In this document: positions 52,686 through 62,661 of the stretch, in pieces
How positions within the stretch are numbered: the first letter of the stretch is position 1
How the letters are laid out: every line of letters begins with the position of its first letter
Assembly: GCF_030282845.1 (NCBI RefSeq)
Contig: NZ_JASTWE010000007.1
Location: 1 to 64,000 of the forward strand
Reading direction: 5' to 3'
Source: Pseudodesulfovibrio pelocollis
GTDB lineage: Bacteria > Desulfobacterota > Desulfovibrionia > Desulfovibrionales > Desulfovibrionaceae
DNA length: 64,000 nucleotides
The notes under the pieces: model-generated
Database searches by the model: none
What the model was told of the DNA's origin: nothing
Seen by the model: only the letters and a program-made list of their open reading frames with translations
Made by a program: the position numbers and the translations under genes

Positions 52686-53561
52686 TTACCCCGCCGAGTA
52701 TACCACCCGTAAGTTTGGGTTCTGGCTGGTCCGGTTTTCTTCATTCATGGTTCTTCCGTATTCCTCTGGGGCCAATCCGCCAAGTGCGCTGTGTGGTCGG
52801 GCTGTGTTGTAGTCCTGCCTCCACGCCTCGAGGATGTCCCTAGCCTCTGCGAGTGACTGGAACGCATGGGCGTTCAGGCACTCCTCACGGAATTTGCCGT
52901 TGAAGCTCTCCACATGCCCATTCTCCATCGGCCTGCCAGGCCGGATGAATTCCAACTGCACCCCCACGCTGGTCGCCCACTGATCCAGGGCCCTACCCGT
53001 GAACTCTGGCCCATTGTCAGAACGCAGATGCTTCGGGTATTCGCCGCGCTGGCGCAATTGCTCCAGCACCCGGACCACGCCCTCGCCCGGAATCGATGAG
53101 TCCGCTTCGAGCTTGGGGCAGCGGCGGTCCCACAGGTCAATGGTCGTCAGCACCTTGATTCTGCGGCCATTGTCCAGGCTGTCACTCACGAAGTCCATGG
53201 CCCACTGCTCATTTGGGCCTGTGGGCGCGGGTTGGACCACCCGCAGGTGGCTCTGGCGCTTGCGCTTTGGCCGCAAGCGCAACGACAGCGCCTCTTCCCT
53301 GTACAGCCGCTCAACCCGCTTGTGGTTCACCACCAGACCCTCGCGGCGCAGCAGCAGATAGAGTCGGGGGCATCCGAACCGCCTACGCTCCTCGGCCAGC
53401 TCACGTAATCGCATGCGAAGATCCTTGTCGCGATCTGGCGAAGGGACGCGCCGCAACGTCCTGCGATTGAGGTCGATCAATTGACAAGCCCGCCGCTCGG
53501 AGTAGCCGTACATCTCGATAATCTGGCGTGCGGCATAACGGCGAAGGGCGGGCTCAGTCAT
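52686..53561 (-). CDS. IS3-family transposase OrfB (DDE integrase)
   Basis: 291 residues. An HTH_21-like region (RRFGCPRLYLLLRREGLVVNHKRV) precedes the rve core with Asp123 (AMDFVSD), Asp182 (RSDNGPEF) and Glu218 (ENGHVESFNG), the complete DDE triad; the end has RPHSALGGLAPEEY. ATG overlaps the orfA stop by 4 bases (ATGA), preceded by an A4 stretch where a -1 slip could create OrfAB. It catalyses transposition of the element. Confidence 0.93.
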   Translation of the reverse strand: MTEPALRRYAARQIIEMYGYSERRACQLIDLNRRTLRRVPSPDRDKDLRMRLRELAEERRRFGCPRLYLLLRREGLVVNHKRVERLYREEALSLRLRPKRKRQSHLRVVQPAPTGPNEQWAMDFVSDSLDNGRRIKVLTTIDLWDRRCPKLEADSSIPGEGVVRVLEQLRQRGEYPKHLRSDNGPEFTGRALDQWATSVGVQLEFIRPGRPMENGHVESFNGKFREECLNAHAFQSLAEARDILEAWRQDYNTARPHSALGGLAPEEYGRTMNEENRTSQNPNLRVVYSAG

Positions 53562-53821
53562 TTTCGGCCCAGCACCTCTTTGAGCACCTGTATATCAAGC
53601 GCCTGATCGGCTACAAGGCCCCTGAGGCGCCGATTCTCTTCCTCAAGCTGCCGCAACCGTCGGGCTTCAGATACTTCAAGGCCCGCGAATTTGCTGCGCC
53701 ACTTGTAGAACGTCGTGTCCGTGATGCCGATCTGGCGGCACAGTTCTGCCACAGGACGTCCAGCCTCCGCCTGCTTTAAAAGCCCGATGATCTGCTCTTC
53801 CGTGAACCTGCTCTTTCTCAT
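53558..53821 (-). CDS. IS3-family transposase OrfA
   Basis: 87 residues from ATG 53821, nine bases after AAAGGAG; a GTG at 53848 falls in the inverted repeat and is less likely. It has an N-terminal helix-turn-helix (FTEEQIIGLLKQAEAGRPVAELCRQIGI, TFYKWRSKF) and a C-terminal leucine-rich coiled coil (LRQLEEENRRLRGLVADQALDI). It binds the IS ends together with OrfB. Confidence 0.93.
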   Translation of the reverse strand: MRKSRFTEEQIIGLLKQAEAGRPVAELCRQIGITDTTFYKWRSKFAGLEVSEARRLRQLEEENRRLRGLVADQALDIQVLKEVLGRK

Positions 53822-53885
53822 CTTCGTGGTCTCCTTTGCCGGAGTCACAAACTTATAGCTGGGATACCAAACGGGGGGAAGGTCA

Positions 53886-53889
53886 CATG
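53886..53889. repeat. Target-site duplication CATG (right)
   Basis: Second copy of CATG, directly beyond the right end of the IS3-family element. Confidence 0.75.
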
Positions 53890-53923
53890 CCCCGTTGCCG
53901 CAAAACTATCCGGAGCCATGCCG

Positions 53924-53952
53924 ATAACACTATTACTTATGCATCATAACAA
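53924..53952 (-). promoter_or_regulatory. Possible original promoter of the glycan cluster
   Basis: On the minus strand TTGTTA (complement of 53947-53952) and TGTTAT (complement of 53924-53929) are 17 bases apart in an AT-rich stretch upstream of the IS. It would have driven the SDR gene before insertion. Both hexamers match only four of six consensus bases. Confidence 0.35.
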
Positions 53953-54126
53953 CGAACCGAGGCCATTCTGAGCCTTTGTTTTATCCCTCATCATCGAACT
54001 CTCATGAAGCATTGTCCTAACATTCGATTTTGCGTGCGCGGAAACCGTGAGCCGCCCCAAAAAATCTACCAACCCAGCACCAAAGTTTCCAACCAGCCCC
54101 CGCCTCACCAAGAATCGCACACTGCG

Positions 54127-55699
<1,573 letters not shown>

Positions 55700-55707
<8 letters not shown>

Positions 55708-56233
55708 ATCCGTACACCTTCCAGTTGGGACGGGAGAGAAAGATGTCCCGGCTCAATTCGAAATCGTCCGGGGCAATGTCCATGACGCGCACCTTGCGGC
55801 CCACCTTGGACTCGACGATGGAGCGAAGCTCGTCGAGCCGCCCCTTGTCCACGTTGCCGACAACCAGGGCGTCGATGAGCCCGGAATCCTTGCCCTGGGC
55901 ATAGTCGTCGAGGATGTAGACGGCATCCACCTTGCCGAGGCTCGCCACCACCTCGTCCACCAGCCTGTCGATGCCAAGGGATTTTCTGACGATGGAGCTG
56001 ATCTCCGGAAAAAATGGATGCTTCTTGTTGGCCTGAAAGAAAATGCTGCGCCCAGTCTGCTTGCGCGTCAGATACCCGGCCTCGCTCAGGCTGTCCAGCT
56101 CCCCCTTGATGGCATTGGGCGAGACGCTGAACTCTGAAGCCAACTCCCTGAGATAACAGGACACTTCCGGGTTCAGGAAGAGCTTGAGCAGGAGCTTGAT
56201 CCGTGTTTTCGAGGTGAACAACTCTGTCAACAT
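55700..56233 (-). CDS. Winged-helix regulator with nucleotidyltransferase-like C-terminal domain
   Basis: 177 residues from ATG 56233. Residues 1-75 form an ArsR-like winged helix (SCYLRELASEFSVSPNAIKGELDSLSEAGYL). Residues about 95-177 contain AVYILDDYAQGKDSGLIDALVVGNVD, resembling a minimal nucleotidyltransferase fold, probably a ligand sensor rather than an enzyme. Overlap with the dehydrogenase/acyltransferase gene implies joint expression and control of that sugar pathway. A palindrome AACCGG-gttgtg-CCGGTT (56267-56284) upstream may be its operator. Confidence 0.75.
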
Positions 56234-56266
56234 GCGTATTCCGTACAAAAAAAATGAACGGAAAGC

Positions 56267-56284
56267 AACCGGGTTGTGCCGGTT
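56267..56284. promoter_or_regulatory. Inverted repeat upstream of the winged-helix regulator
   Basis: AACCGG-gttgtg-CCGGTT, 6-6-6, about 35 bases before the regulator start. Candidate operator; no convincing -35/-10 pair was found beside it. Confidence 0.4.
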
Positions 56285-56453
56285 TTCGACAGGATTTGCG
56301 GCCCGGGCCTCGACAGGGGCGGCCAGCCCTTGAACGGCCGGGACATTCTCCCGCCAACCCCGCGCAGAACGGGAACTTCCCCTATTGCTCCCGGGGCCGG
56401 AGTGTGATGTGAGATGCACATGTGCCCGGCAATCCCCGCCGGGTCTTCCCCGG

Positions 56454-56483
56454 AAAGGCCCTGATCACCGCCACAGGGCCTTT
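56454..56483. terminator. Terminator after proline dehydrogenase gene
   Basis: Perfect 10-bp stem AAAGGCCCTG / CAGGGCCTTT with a 10-base loop, 7 bases past the stop codon of the minus-strand gene. T-runs are short on the minus side and longer on the plus side. Confidence 0.7.
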
Positions 56484-56489
56484 CTCCTT

Positions 56490-57443
56490 TTATTTGAACA
56501 GACTGTCGAGCATGGAGCGCAGGACGAACCAGGCATTGGCCGGGCGTTCGCCCACCCGGCGGATGGCATAGGGAAACCAGCTTTCACCAAAGGGCAGATA
56601 GAGCCGCACGGCGTAGCCCTGGGCCACGAGTTCGCGCTGATAGACGGGCCGCACTCCCAGCAGCATCTCCACCTCCCACTGGTCCGGCCGCCAGCCGTGC
56701 CGCTGTGCCAGGGCCGCGCCATGCGCCACCATCCGGTGGTCGTGGGTGCCGAGCACCGGGTACACGCCCTGCTCCCGCGCCCGCGGCGAAAAAAGCTGGC
56801 CCAGTCCGTCGAGGTAGCTCTGGTCGCGGGCCGCGCGACCGGTGACGGCCACCTCCGACCCCTCGGCAAAGGCGCCCTTGACCAGCCGGACCGTGGCCCC
56901 GGCCTCCACCAGCCGCTCCAGGTCTTCCCGGCTGCGGTGCAATGACGACTGGATGGTCACGCCCACAGGCAGCCCCATGGCCCGCAGCTCGCCATGGAGG
57001 GCAAGGGTGCGCTCGGTCACGGAGGAATCCTCCATGTCGATCATGACCACGGCGCGGCCTGCTCCGGCAAGCGCGGCCACGGTCTCGGCCAGGGCGGTCA
57101 CGTTCTCGCGGCAGACATCCCAGGAGAGCATGGCCCCCACCTGGGTCGGGTCCACGGACAGGTGCAGGTCAAGGCCCGCGCCCGCCAGTTTCGGGGCCAT
57201 GGCCTCCAGCTCGCCCACATTGCGCCGGATCAATTCCTGGTCGCTTACATATTCCCCAAGATAGAAGAGCGAGGCGGCCATGCCGCGCCCCTTCAGCTCT
57301 TGGGCGCGCTCCAGAGCCGCGTCCGCATCCGCGCCGCCCACGAACATGCGCGAAAAACGGCGCATGCACCGCGCATCATGCATCCACGCCGTGATTCGAT
57401 CGTTCCTGGCCAGCCCTATCATCGCCTTTTGCCACAGTCTCAT
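56490..57443 (-). CDS. Proline dehydrogenase family protein
   Basis: 317 residues, the short monofunctional PRODH barrel. Features include SLFYLGEYV, LDLHLSVDPTQVGAM, VVMIDMEDSS, RLVKGAFAEGSEVA and HDHRMVAHG, and the C-terminal LYLPFGESWFPYAIRRVGERPAN with the substrate-binding Arg pair. It oxidises proline to pyrroline-5-carboxylate with FAD. ATG 57443 follows GGGAGGG; a longer frame has no homology. The AraC-type regulator gene lies 76 bases upstream in the same orientation and may control it. Confidence 0.88.
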   Translation of the reverse strand: MRLWQKAMIGLARNDRITAWMHDARCMRRFSRMFVGGADADAALERAQELKGRGMAASLFYLGEYVSDQELIRRNVGELEAMAPKLAGAGLDLHLSVDPTQVGAMLSWDVCRENVTALAETVAALAGAGRAVVMIDMEDSSVTERTLALHGELRAMGLPVGVTIQSSLHRSREDLERLVEAGATVRLVKGAFAEGSEVAVTGRAARDQSYLDGLGQLFSPRAREQGVYPVLGTHDHRMVAHGAALAQRHGWRPDQWEVEMLLGVRPVYQRELVAQGYAVRLYLPFGESWFPYAIRRVGERPANAWFVLRSMLDSLFK

Positions 57444-57519
57444 GGTTCCCTCCCTGGTTGAAGGAGGGGTGTAGCCCGGTGCGCGTCGGCTGTATGGTAG
57501 GAAATTGCGCGAGCCGGAA

Positions 57520-58359
57520 TCAGGTGACTGAACCGGACTGGTACTGACGCGGGGTGGCCCCGGTGAATTGCCTGAAAACCCTGGTGAAATGGCTTTGGTC
57601 AACAAAGCCGACTTCTGCCGCCACCTGGCTGATGGACTCGCCCCGGGCCAGCAGCGCCTTGGCTCGATCCACACGCAGCTGGTTCTGGTAGGCATGGGGC
57701 GGCAGCCCGGTCTCGCGGCTGAAAAGGCGCAGCAGGTGGTATCGGCTGACACCGGCCAGGGCCGAAAGCTCGTCAAGGCCGACCCGCTGGTCGAGCCGGG
57801 CGGCCAGATGCTCACGCACCAGCCCCACCGCGTCAGGAGCCTGGACACATTCGGGCGCACTGGCGAGGCGGCCGTGGCGCGTCAGCAGATCGGCCAGCCC
57901 CTGCATGAGCAGCGATTGCTTCTCCAGCCGGTCGGCCTTGATCGCCACCGCAATGTGCAGCCTGCCCCAGAGCCGTAAGAGATCGGCATCGTCGATGACC
58001 GGCGAGACAAACCCGGGCCGCGCCCTGCAATCCACGCCGCCAAGGACCTCGGCAGCGGCTTCGTCGAGCAGGCCCGGGTTCACGTAGAACATGCGGTAGG
58101 CCATGACCGAGCCAGGGTCCGGGTTGCAGGCGTGCACCGCATCCGGCGCGATGACCACCATCTGGCCCCTGGCCGCCACATGGCTCGTCTCGCCCAGGAG
58201 AAACGTGGTCCGCCCGGCCTCGATCAGCCCCACGGACCATGCGTCGTGAACATGGGGACGGAACGCGTCCTCGTTGTAGCGGGAAACGCGGATCTCGACC
58301 CCGGGCAGGTCCGGGTCGCGCCAGAAGCGCACATGCGTGTTTGCCGGGTTTCTGCCCAT
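57520..58359 (-). CDS. AraC-family transcriptional regulator
   Basis: 279 residues. An N-terminal cupin-like AraC sensing domain (PHVHDAWSVGLIEAGRTTF, MVVIAPDAVHACNP) precedes two helix-turn-helix motifs (GLDELSALAGVSRYHLLRLF and ISQVAAEVGFVDQSHFTRVFRQFTGATPRQY). GGAGAGG directly precedes the ATG. The likely target is the adjacent proline dehydrogenase gene, or an amino-acid exporter as in related regulators; the inducer is not known. Confidence 0.9.
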   Translation of the reverse strand: MGRNPANTHVRFWRDPDLPGVEIRVSRYNEDAFRPHVHDAWSVGLIEAGRTTFLLGETSHVAARGQMVVIAPDAVHACNPDPGSVMAYRMFYVNPGLLDEAAAEVLGGVDCRARPGFVSPVIDDADLLRLWGRLHIAVAIKADRLEKQSLLMQGLADLLTRHGRLASAPECVQAPDAVGLVREHLAARLDQRVGLDELSALAGVSRYHLLRLFSRETGLPPHAYQNQLRVDRAKALLARGESISQVAAEVGFVDQSHFTRVFRQFTGATPRQYQSGSVT

Positions 58360-58421
58360 CCTCTCCCCGCAAGGAGATGCCGCGCCGTCAGCGCCGCGCC
58401 ATCCCCCGATTCAGCGTCCGA

Positions 58422-59387
58422 TCAGAAACACACCCACAGGGCCGCGCCAGTCAGATCGTCGAACACGGTGCGGACCACGGAGCCGACAAAGTAGCGCTTC
58501 CACAGGCCCCGGCCCGCGCCGGAACTGCCTATGGCCACGACCGCGTAGCGGCCTGCGTGGTACTCGTCCTCGATGAGCCGGGCCGGGCTTGTGCCCTTGC
58601 GCACAACGGTGGCGATGCGCTCGCGGGGCATGCCCGCCTCGGTCAGCAGGGCCACTGACCGGTCAATGACCGCGCGGGCCTCGGGCGCGTCCTCCCCATC
58701 GGAGCTGACGTGGAACACGGTCACCGTGTGGCCCGGCTCCGGGGCGAGCATGAACCCCACATGGTCGGTGATGCGCTCGGACGGCGGCGAGCCGTCCACG
58801 CAAAGGAGCACGTTCCGGCGGTCAGACTCGGGCAGGCGGCAGATCCACAGGGGAAAGCTGATGGAATGTGACATCTCTTCGAGCAGGTGGCGCGACAGGG
58901 ACTTGTCCATGATCTCGCCAAGGCCCATCAGTGCCCGGCGGCCCATGACCAAAGCGTCGTAGCGGCCCTGCGCGGCCTCGCGGATGAGGTCGTGCCCTTT
59001 GCTGGTCCGGGGCGCGACAACGCGCTCGTGAATACGCTCGGGATCGAATCCGGCGGCGGCCAGGGCGCGTTTGACGTCCCCCACCAGTTTGCGCCCCTTG
59101 CCGTGCCCGGTGGCCGCCCGCGTCTCCATGGCCTCCACGGTCTCGTAGGAGGTCTCCTCGGCCCAGACCGCGGCCTGGGCGGCCGGGATGTGGAAGAGCG
59201 TCAAGTCGACGTGTTCCCGCGCGGTGAAGAAACGGCTGACGAACTCGACCCCGGCCCCGGCCTTGGAGTGCGTGGACAGGGCGATGAGCAGATGCCGGTC
59301 CAGGTCGTCGCGCCCCGACTCCCTACCCGAGGGAGTCGGATTCGGGTCCATGATGGGCCTTGGCCCGCCGTTGTTCTCCTCGTGCAT
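58422..59387 (-). CDS. Tandem universal stress protein (two UspA domains)
   Basis: 321 residues. Two UspA-like domains lie at about 30-180 and 185-321. The second keeps the ATP-binding features VDGSP and VAIGSSGAGRGLWKRYFVGSV (G-2x-G-9x-G-S/T like). The first has VMGRRALMGLGEIM, also of this type. ATG 59387 follows GGAGG. Such proteins act in stress or energy-limitation responses in the cytoplasm. Confidence 0.87.
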   Translation of the reverse strand: MHEENNGGPRPIMDPNPTPSGRESGRDDLDRHLLIALSTHSKAGAGVEFVSRFFTAREHVDLTLFHIPAAQAAVWAEETSYETVEAMETRAATGHGKGRKLVGDVKRALAAAGFDPERIHERVVAPRTSKGHDLIREAAQGRYDALVMGRRALMGLGEIMDKSLSRHLLEEMSHSISFPLWICRLPESDRRNVLLCVDGSPPSERITDHVGFMLAPEPGHTVTVFHVSSDGEDAPEARAVIDRSVALLTEAGMPRERIATVVRKGTSPARLIEDEYHAGRYAVVAIGSSGAGRGLWKRYFVGSVVRTVFDDLTGAALWVCF

Positions 59388-59458
59388 GAAAACCTCCGTG
59401 TGTGCTTGGTCGGTGGAGCCGCCTGTCCGCAATCGCGGCCAGGGCTGCACTGCCTGGC

Positions 59459-59953
59459 TTATTTCCCTACCAACCCGGCCAACCGGGCCTCGATGAATTC
59501 GATGATCTCGCGCACCCGCTCCTCGGACACGGCCTTGACGGTCCCGGCCAGCCTGGCCACGGTCTGCGCGTCCATCCCGGACGACATCTCGACCATGAAC
59601 TCGTCCACCTCGCCGTCCTCGGACACGAGGCCGCAGCCGCCCACCGCGCCGAGCAGCTCGCCGTCCTTGATCACCGGCACGCTGATGCGCACCAGCCCGG
59701 CGTCACATTCCTCCACGAATGCGGCCCTGCCCTCCTGCATCAGGTGGACGAACATCTGCCCGGCGGGCTTGCAGATGGCGCCCAGGCCCTGTTCGTCTTC
59801 GCGGATGGCCCGGCACAGGTCGTTGCCCCAGGTGGTGCCCGCCAGGCGGACGCCGTCCTGGTCCATGACATCGGCGTTGAAGTGAAAGCGGTCGTGCAGT
59901 TCCTGTTGCAGTTTTTCCCATTGTTCCTTTGGTTGCAGATCGGTCAGACGCAT
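59459..59953 (-). CDS. Stand-alone PocR-type sensory domain protein
   Basis: 164 residues made almost entirely of a PocR domain: WEKLQQELHDRFHFNADVMDQDG, the cysteine-containing NDLCRAI and AICKPAGQMF, then VPVIKDGELLGAVGGCGLV. PocR domains bind small ligands or metals in regulators and sensor kinases. Here no DNA-binding or kinase domain is attached; a short helical tail follows. ATG 59953 has GGAAG upstream. A trans-acting partner must exist if it signals. Confidence 0.8.
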   Translation of the reverse strand: MRLTDLQPKEQWEKLQQELHDRFHFNADVMDQDGVRLAGTTWGNDLCRAIREDEQGLGAICKPAGQMFVHLMQEGRAAFVEECDAGLVRISVPVIKDGELLGAVGGCGLVSEDGEVDEFMVEMSSGMDAQTVARLAGTVKAVSEERVREIIEFIEARLAGLVGK

Positions 59954-60151
59954 GGGGGAGCTTCCTTGTCTGTGTGTTCGTGTGAGTTTTCCGCGACAGT
60001 GTCGTCGGGCCGCTGGCTTTGGCCCGGAGCAGTTTTCGGAGTACCCGCATTCTCCAGGGTGTGCAAGGGGGGTGGAAGAACCGGCGTCGCGAGACTCAAG
60101 TTGAGGTTTCCAGTGCGCGAAAAACCGGATACAAGGCTCGGGGAGACGACA

Positions 60152-61030
60152 ATGAAGCAAGCCGACCTGAACGAACGGTTGCGCGCCATGACCTTCGGCG
60201 TGCCCTGGAACCTGATGATGCTGACCTTCGGGTCGTTTCTCATCGCCTTTTCGGTCAAGGCCGTGGCCGTGCCCCACGGCCTGCTCACCGGCGGCATGTC
60301 CGGCATCGCGCTGTTATGCTACTATATCTTTGGCGGGCTGACCACGGGCCAGTGGTATCTGCTGCTCAACCTGCCGGTGTTCGTCCTCGGCTGGATCTTC
60401 GTCAGCAGACGGTTCTTCTTCTACAGCCTTTATGGCATGTTCGCCACCTCGGCCTTCATCGACATCATCTCCTACGTCATGCCCATCGAGGACATCTGGC
60501 TGGCCGTGCTCACGGGCGGCGGCATCATGGGCGCGGGCGTGGGCGTGGCCCTGCGCTCCCTGGGGTCCACGGGCGGAGCCGACATCCTGGCCGTCATCTG
60601 CAAGGAGAAGTTCAACCTCTCCATGGGCAGCTTCGAGTTCTGGTTCAACCTCGCGGGCTTTGTGGCGGGCTTCGCCTTCCTCGACATGCACATCGTCTTC
60701 TATTCCATTGCCATGACCTTTGTCATCGCCCTGGCCATCGAGTATGTCATGGGCATGTTCAGCGAGCGCAAGATGGTCATCATCATCACCGACAAATCCG
60801 ACGAGGTGCGCCAGGCCATCCTCGGCCCGCTCGACCGGGGCGTGACCATGCTCGACGGGCGAGGCGGCTGGTCCGGCGAGCGCAAGCAGGTCATCCTGAC
60901 CATGGTCTCGTCCATCCAGCTCAAGCGGCTGGAAGAACTGGTCTACACCATCGATCCCGACGCCTTCACCATCATGGGCTCCGGCTTCCATGTGCTCGGG
61001 CGCGGATTCTCCACGAGGAAGGTCTACTAG
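60152..61030 (+). CDS. YitT-family membrane protein
   Basis: 292 residues. Five or six transmembrane segments (about 18-200) include the GLLTGGMSGIALLCYY and LGSTGGADILAVI motifs of the family, and a C-terminal cytoplasmic DUF2179 domain (MVIIITDKSDEVRQAI, GFHVLGRGF). The function is unknown; a transport role is often suggested. ATG 60152 has GGGAG upstream. Its stop is immediately followed by the next start (TAGATG). Confidence 0.9.
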   Translation: MKQADLNERLRAMTFGVPWNLMMLTFGSFLIAFSVKAVAVPHGLLTGGMSGIALLCYYIFGGLTTGQWYLLLNLPVFVLGWIFVSRRFFFYSLYGMFATSAFIDIISYVMPIEDIWLAVLTGGGIMGAGVGVALRSLGSTGGADILAVICKEKFNLSMGSFEFWFNLAGFVAGFAFLDMHIVFYSIAMTFVIALAIEYVMGMFSERKMVIIITDKSDEVRQAILGPLDRGVTMLDGRGGWSGERKQVILTMVSSIQLKRLEELVYTIDPDAFTIMGSGFHVLGRGFSTRKVY

Positions 61031-61855
61031 ATGTTCCCGATCAGGAAGAAGGAAACCGCGCCGCCCCGCACCATCGGCCTGATCACCGACTTCGGACTGG
61101 CCGACCCCTATGTGGGCCAGATGCGCGCCGTGCTGGCCCGCAAGGCCCCGGGCAGCCTCGTGGTGGACATCACCCACGACGTGGCCCCCTTCAACGTGGC
61201 CCAGGCCGCCTTTTTCCTGGCCGCCAGCTACGAGCATTTCCCGGCCGACGCCGTGATCCTGGCCGTGGTCGATCCCGGGGTGGGCACGGACAGGGCCATT
61301 GTCGGCCTCGACATCGACGGCCGCCTGCTCCTGGCCCCGGACAACGGGCTGTTGGCCCTGGCCCTGCGCAACGCCTGGGCCGCGCGCATCCGCGCCTTTG
61401 ACCTGAGCGTGGCCATGGACGCGCCAAGCCGCGTCTCCCACACCTTTCACGGCCGCGACGTGCTCTCCCCGCTGGCCGCGTGGCTGGCCCTGGGCGGCAA
61501 CCCCGCCGAGCTGGGGCACGAGATTGATCCCCAGGCCCTGGTCAGCCTGCCCTGGAGCCACCCGGACATCCGGCCCGGTCAGGCCCGGGGCCATGTCCTG
61601 CACATCGACCGCTTTGGCAACTGCGTCCTCAATCTGGAGGCGGGCAGCATCGGCACACCCGGCGGCCTGCGGCTGAGCATGCCCGCCGGGGGAGAACTGG
61701 CCTACGCCCGCACCTACCGCGACATGCCCGAGGGCGGCCCGGGCCTGCTCGAAGGGAGCCAGGGGTTTCTGGAACTGGCCGTGAACCAGCGCTCTGCGGC
61801 CAAGCGCTTCGGCCTGTCCATGGGCGACACCGTGGAACTGACCTGGGAGGCGTGA
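61031..61855 (+). CDS. DUF62-family SAM hydrolase (adenosine-forming)
   Basis: 274 residues. LITDFGLADPYVGQM near the start, VVDPGVGT, LLAPDNGLL and HTFHGRDVLSP are the DUF62/SAM hydroxide adenosyltransferase motifs; some family members are fluorinases or chlorinases. It splits S-adenosylmethionine to adenosine and methionine using water. The start follows the YitT stop without a gap and uses GAGGAAGG inside that gene. It ends next to the cobS start (TGA then GTG). Confidence 0.9.
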   Translation: MFPIRKKETAPPRTIGLITDFGLADPYVGQMRAVLARKAPGSLVVDITHDVAPFNVAQAAFFLAASYEHFPADAVILAVVDPGVGTDRAIVGLDIDGRLLLAPDNGLLALALRNAWAARIRAFDLSVAMDAPSRVSHTFHGRDVLSPLAAWLALGGNPAELGHEIDPQALVSLPWSHPDIRPGQARGHVLHIDRFGNCVLNLEAGSIGTPGGLRLSMPAGGELAYARTYRDMPEGGPGLLEGSQGFLELAVNQRSAAKRFGLSMGDTVELTWEA

Positions 61856-62593
61856 GTGGGCGTCCTGCGCACCTTTCTCGCCACCCTCGGTTTCCTGACC
61901 CGGCTGGCTCCGGCCCGGGTCATGACCGACCAGGAGATGGGCCGATGCATGGCCCATCTGCCCCTTGCCGGGGCGGTCCTCGGCGCTGTGGCGGTCCTGC
62001 CCTTTTCCCTGGGCCTGCTCTCCCATTCGCCCTGGGTCCAGGCGTGGCTCGTGGTGGGTGCGAGCATCTACCTGACGCGCGGCCTGCATTTTGACGGGCT
62101 GGCCGATGTCTGCGACGCCGTGACCACCCACGCCGACCCGGACCGCTTCTGGACCGTGATCAAGGACAGCCGGGCCGGAGCCTTTGGCGTCATGGGACTG
62201 TTCATGGCCCTTGGGGGGCAGGTCATCCTGTTCCACGAGATGTTTCGGGCCGGAGCCTTTGGAACCATCGTCTGGGCCTTCATCCTGGGCCGCGCCGCTG
62301 CCGTCTGCCTGGGCGCCTCGGTGCGCGGCCTGACCCGGCCCGGCCTGGGCAAGCTCTTCATCGACGGCGCCACGCCCAAGACTGCCCTGATCGCCGCGAT
62401 CCTGACCATGGGCGCGGGCGTGTTCCTGGCCGGGCCAGTGGTCGCGGTCGGTGGCGCAGCCATCGCCGGCCTGGCCCTCATGCCCCTGCACAAGCTGGCC
62501 GGGCACGTCAAAGGGGCCAACGGCGACTTCCTGGGCTGCGCCGTGATCCTGGGCGAGCTGGCCGCCGGGCTCGGCTTCGCCCTCCTGGGCTGA
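61856..62593 (+). CDS. cobS: Adenosylcobinamide-GDP ribazoletransferase
   Basis: 245 residues, integral membrane enzyme with about six segments. The motif HFDGLADVCDAV near 78-89 and SRAGAFGVMGLFMAL are diagnostic of CobS, which joins alpha-ribazole phosphate to adenosylcobinamide-GDP in the last steps of B12 synthesis. It starts with GTG directly after the preceding stop. It is the second cobalamin gene in the window. Confidence 0.93.
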   Translation: MGVLRTFLATLGFLTRLAPARVMTDQEMGRCMAHLPLAGAVLGAVAVLPFSLGLLSHSPWVQAWLVVGASIYLTRGLHFDGLADVCDAVTTHADPDRFWTVIKDSRAGAFGVMGLFMALGGQVILFHEMFRAGAFGTIVWAFILGRAAAVCLGASVRGLTRPGLGKLFIDGATPKTALIAAILTMGAGVFLAGPVVAVGGAAIAGLALMPLHKLAGHVKGANGDFLGCAVILGELAAGLGFALLG

Positions 62594-62661
62594 CCCGGGG
62601 AATCCGCCCGTCACGGACGCACGGACCATCATCCACCGCACCCGACACCAACGGAGGCATC

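Larger units (their letters stand above)
52681..53885 (-). mobile_element. Complete IS3-family insertion sequence
   Basis: 1205 bases with TGACCTT...AAGGTCA ends. The terminal inverted repeats are 52681-52717 and 53848-53885, related over about 37 bases (shared TGACCTT, CCCC, GTAT, CC and TAAGTTTG blocks). It contains orfA and orfB in overlapping frames on the minus strand and is flanked by CATG on both sides. Everything needed for activity seems intact, suggesting a recent insertion. Confidence 0.9.

Noticed and set aside
53558-53561. Programmed -1 frameshift producing OrfAB in the IS3 element
   Set aside because: The A4 before the overlapping ATGA could allow it, but no strong slippery heptamer or downstream structure is evident, so it is not annotated.
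60314-62641. 775-residue minus-strand frame opposite yitT, SAM hydrolase and cobS
   Set aside because: Codon-bias artefact: composition is His/Gln/Gly-rich and the plus-strand genes are unmistakable.
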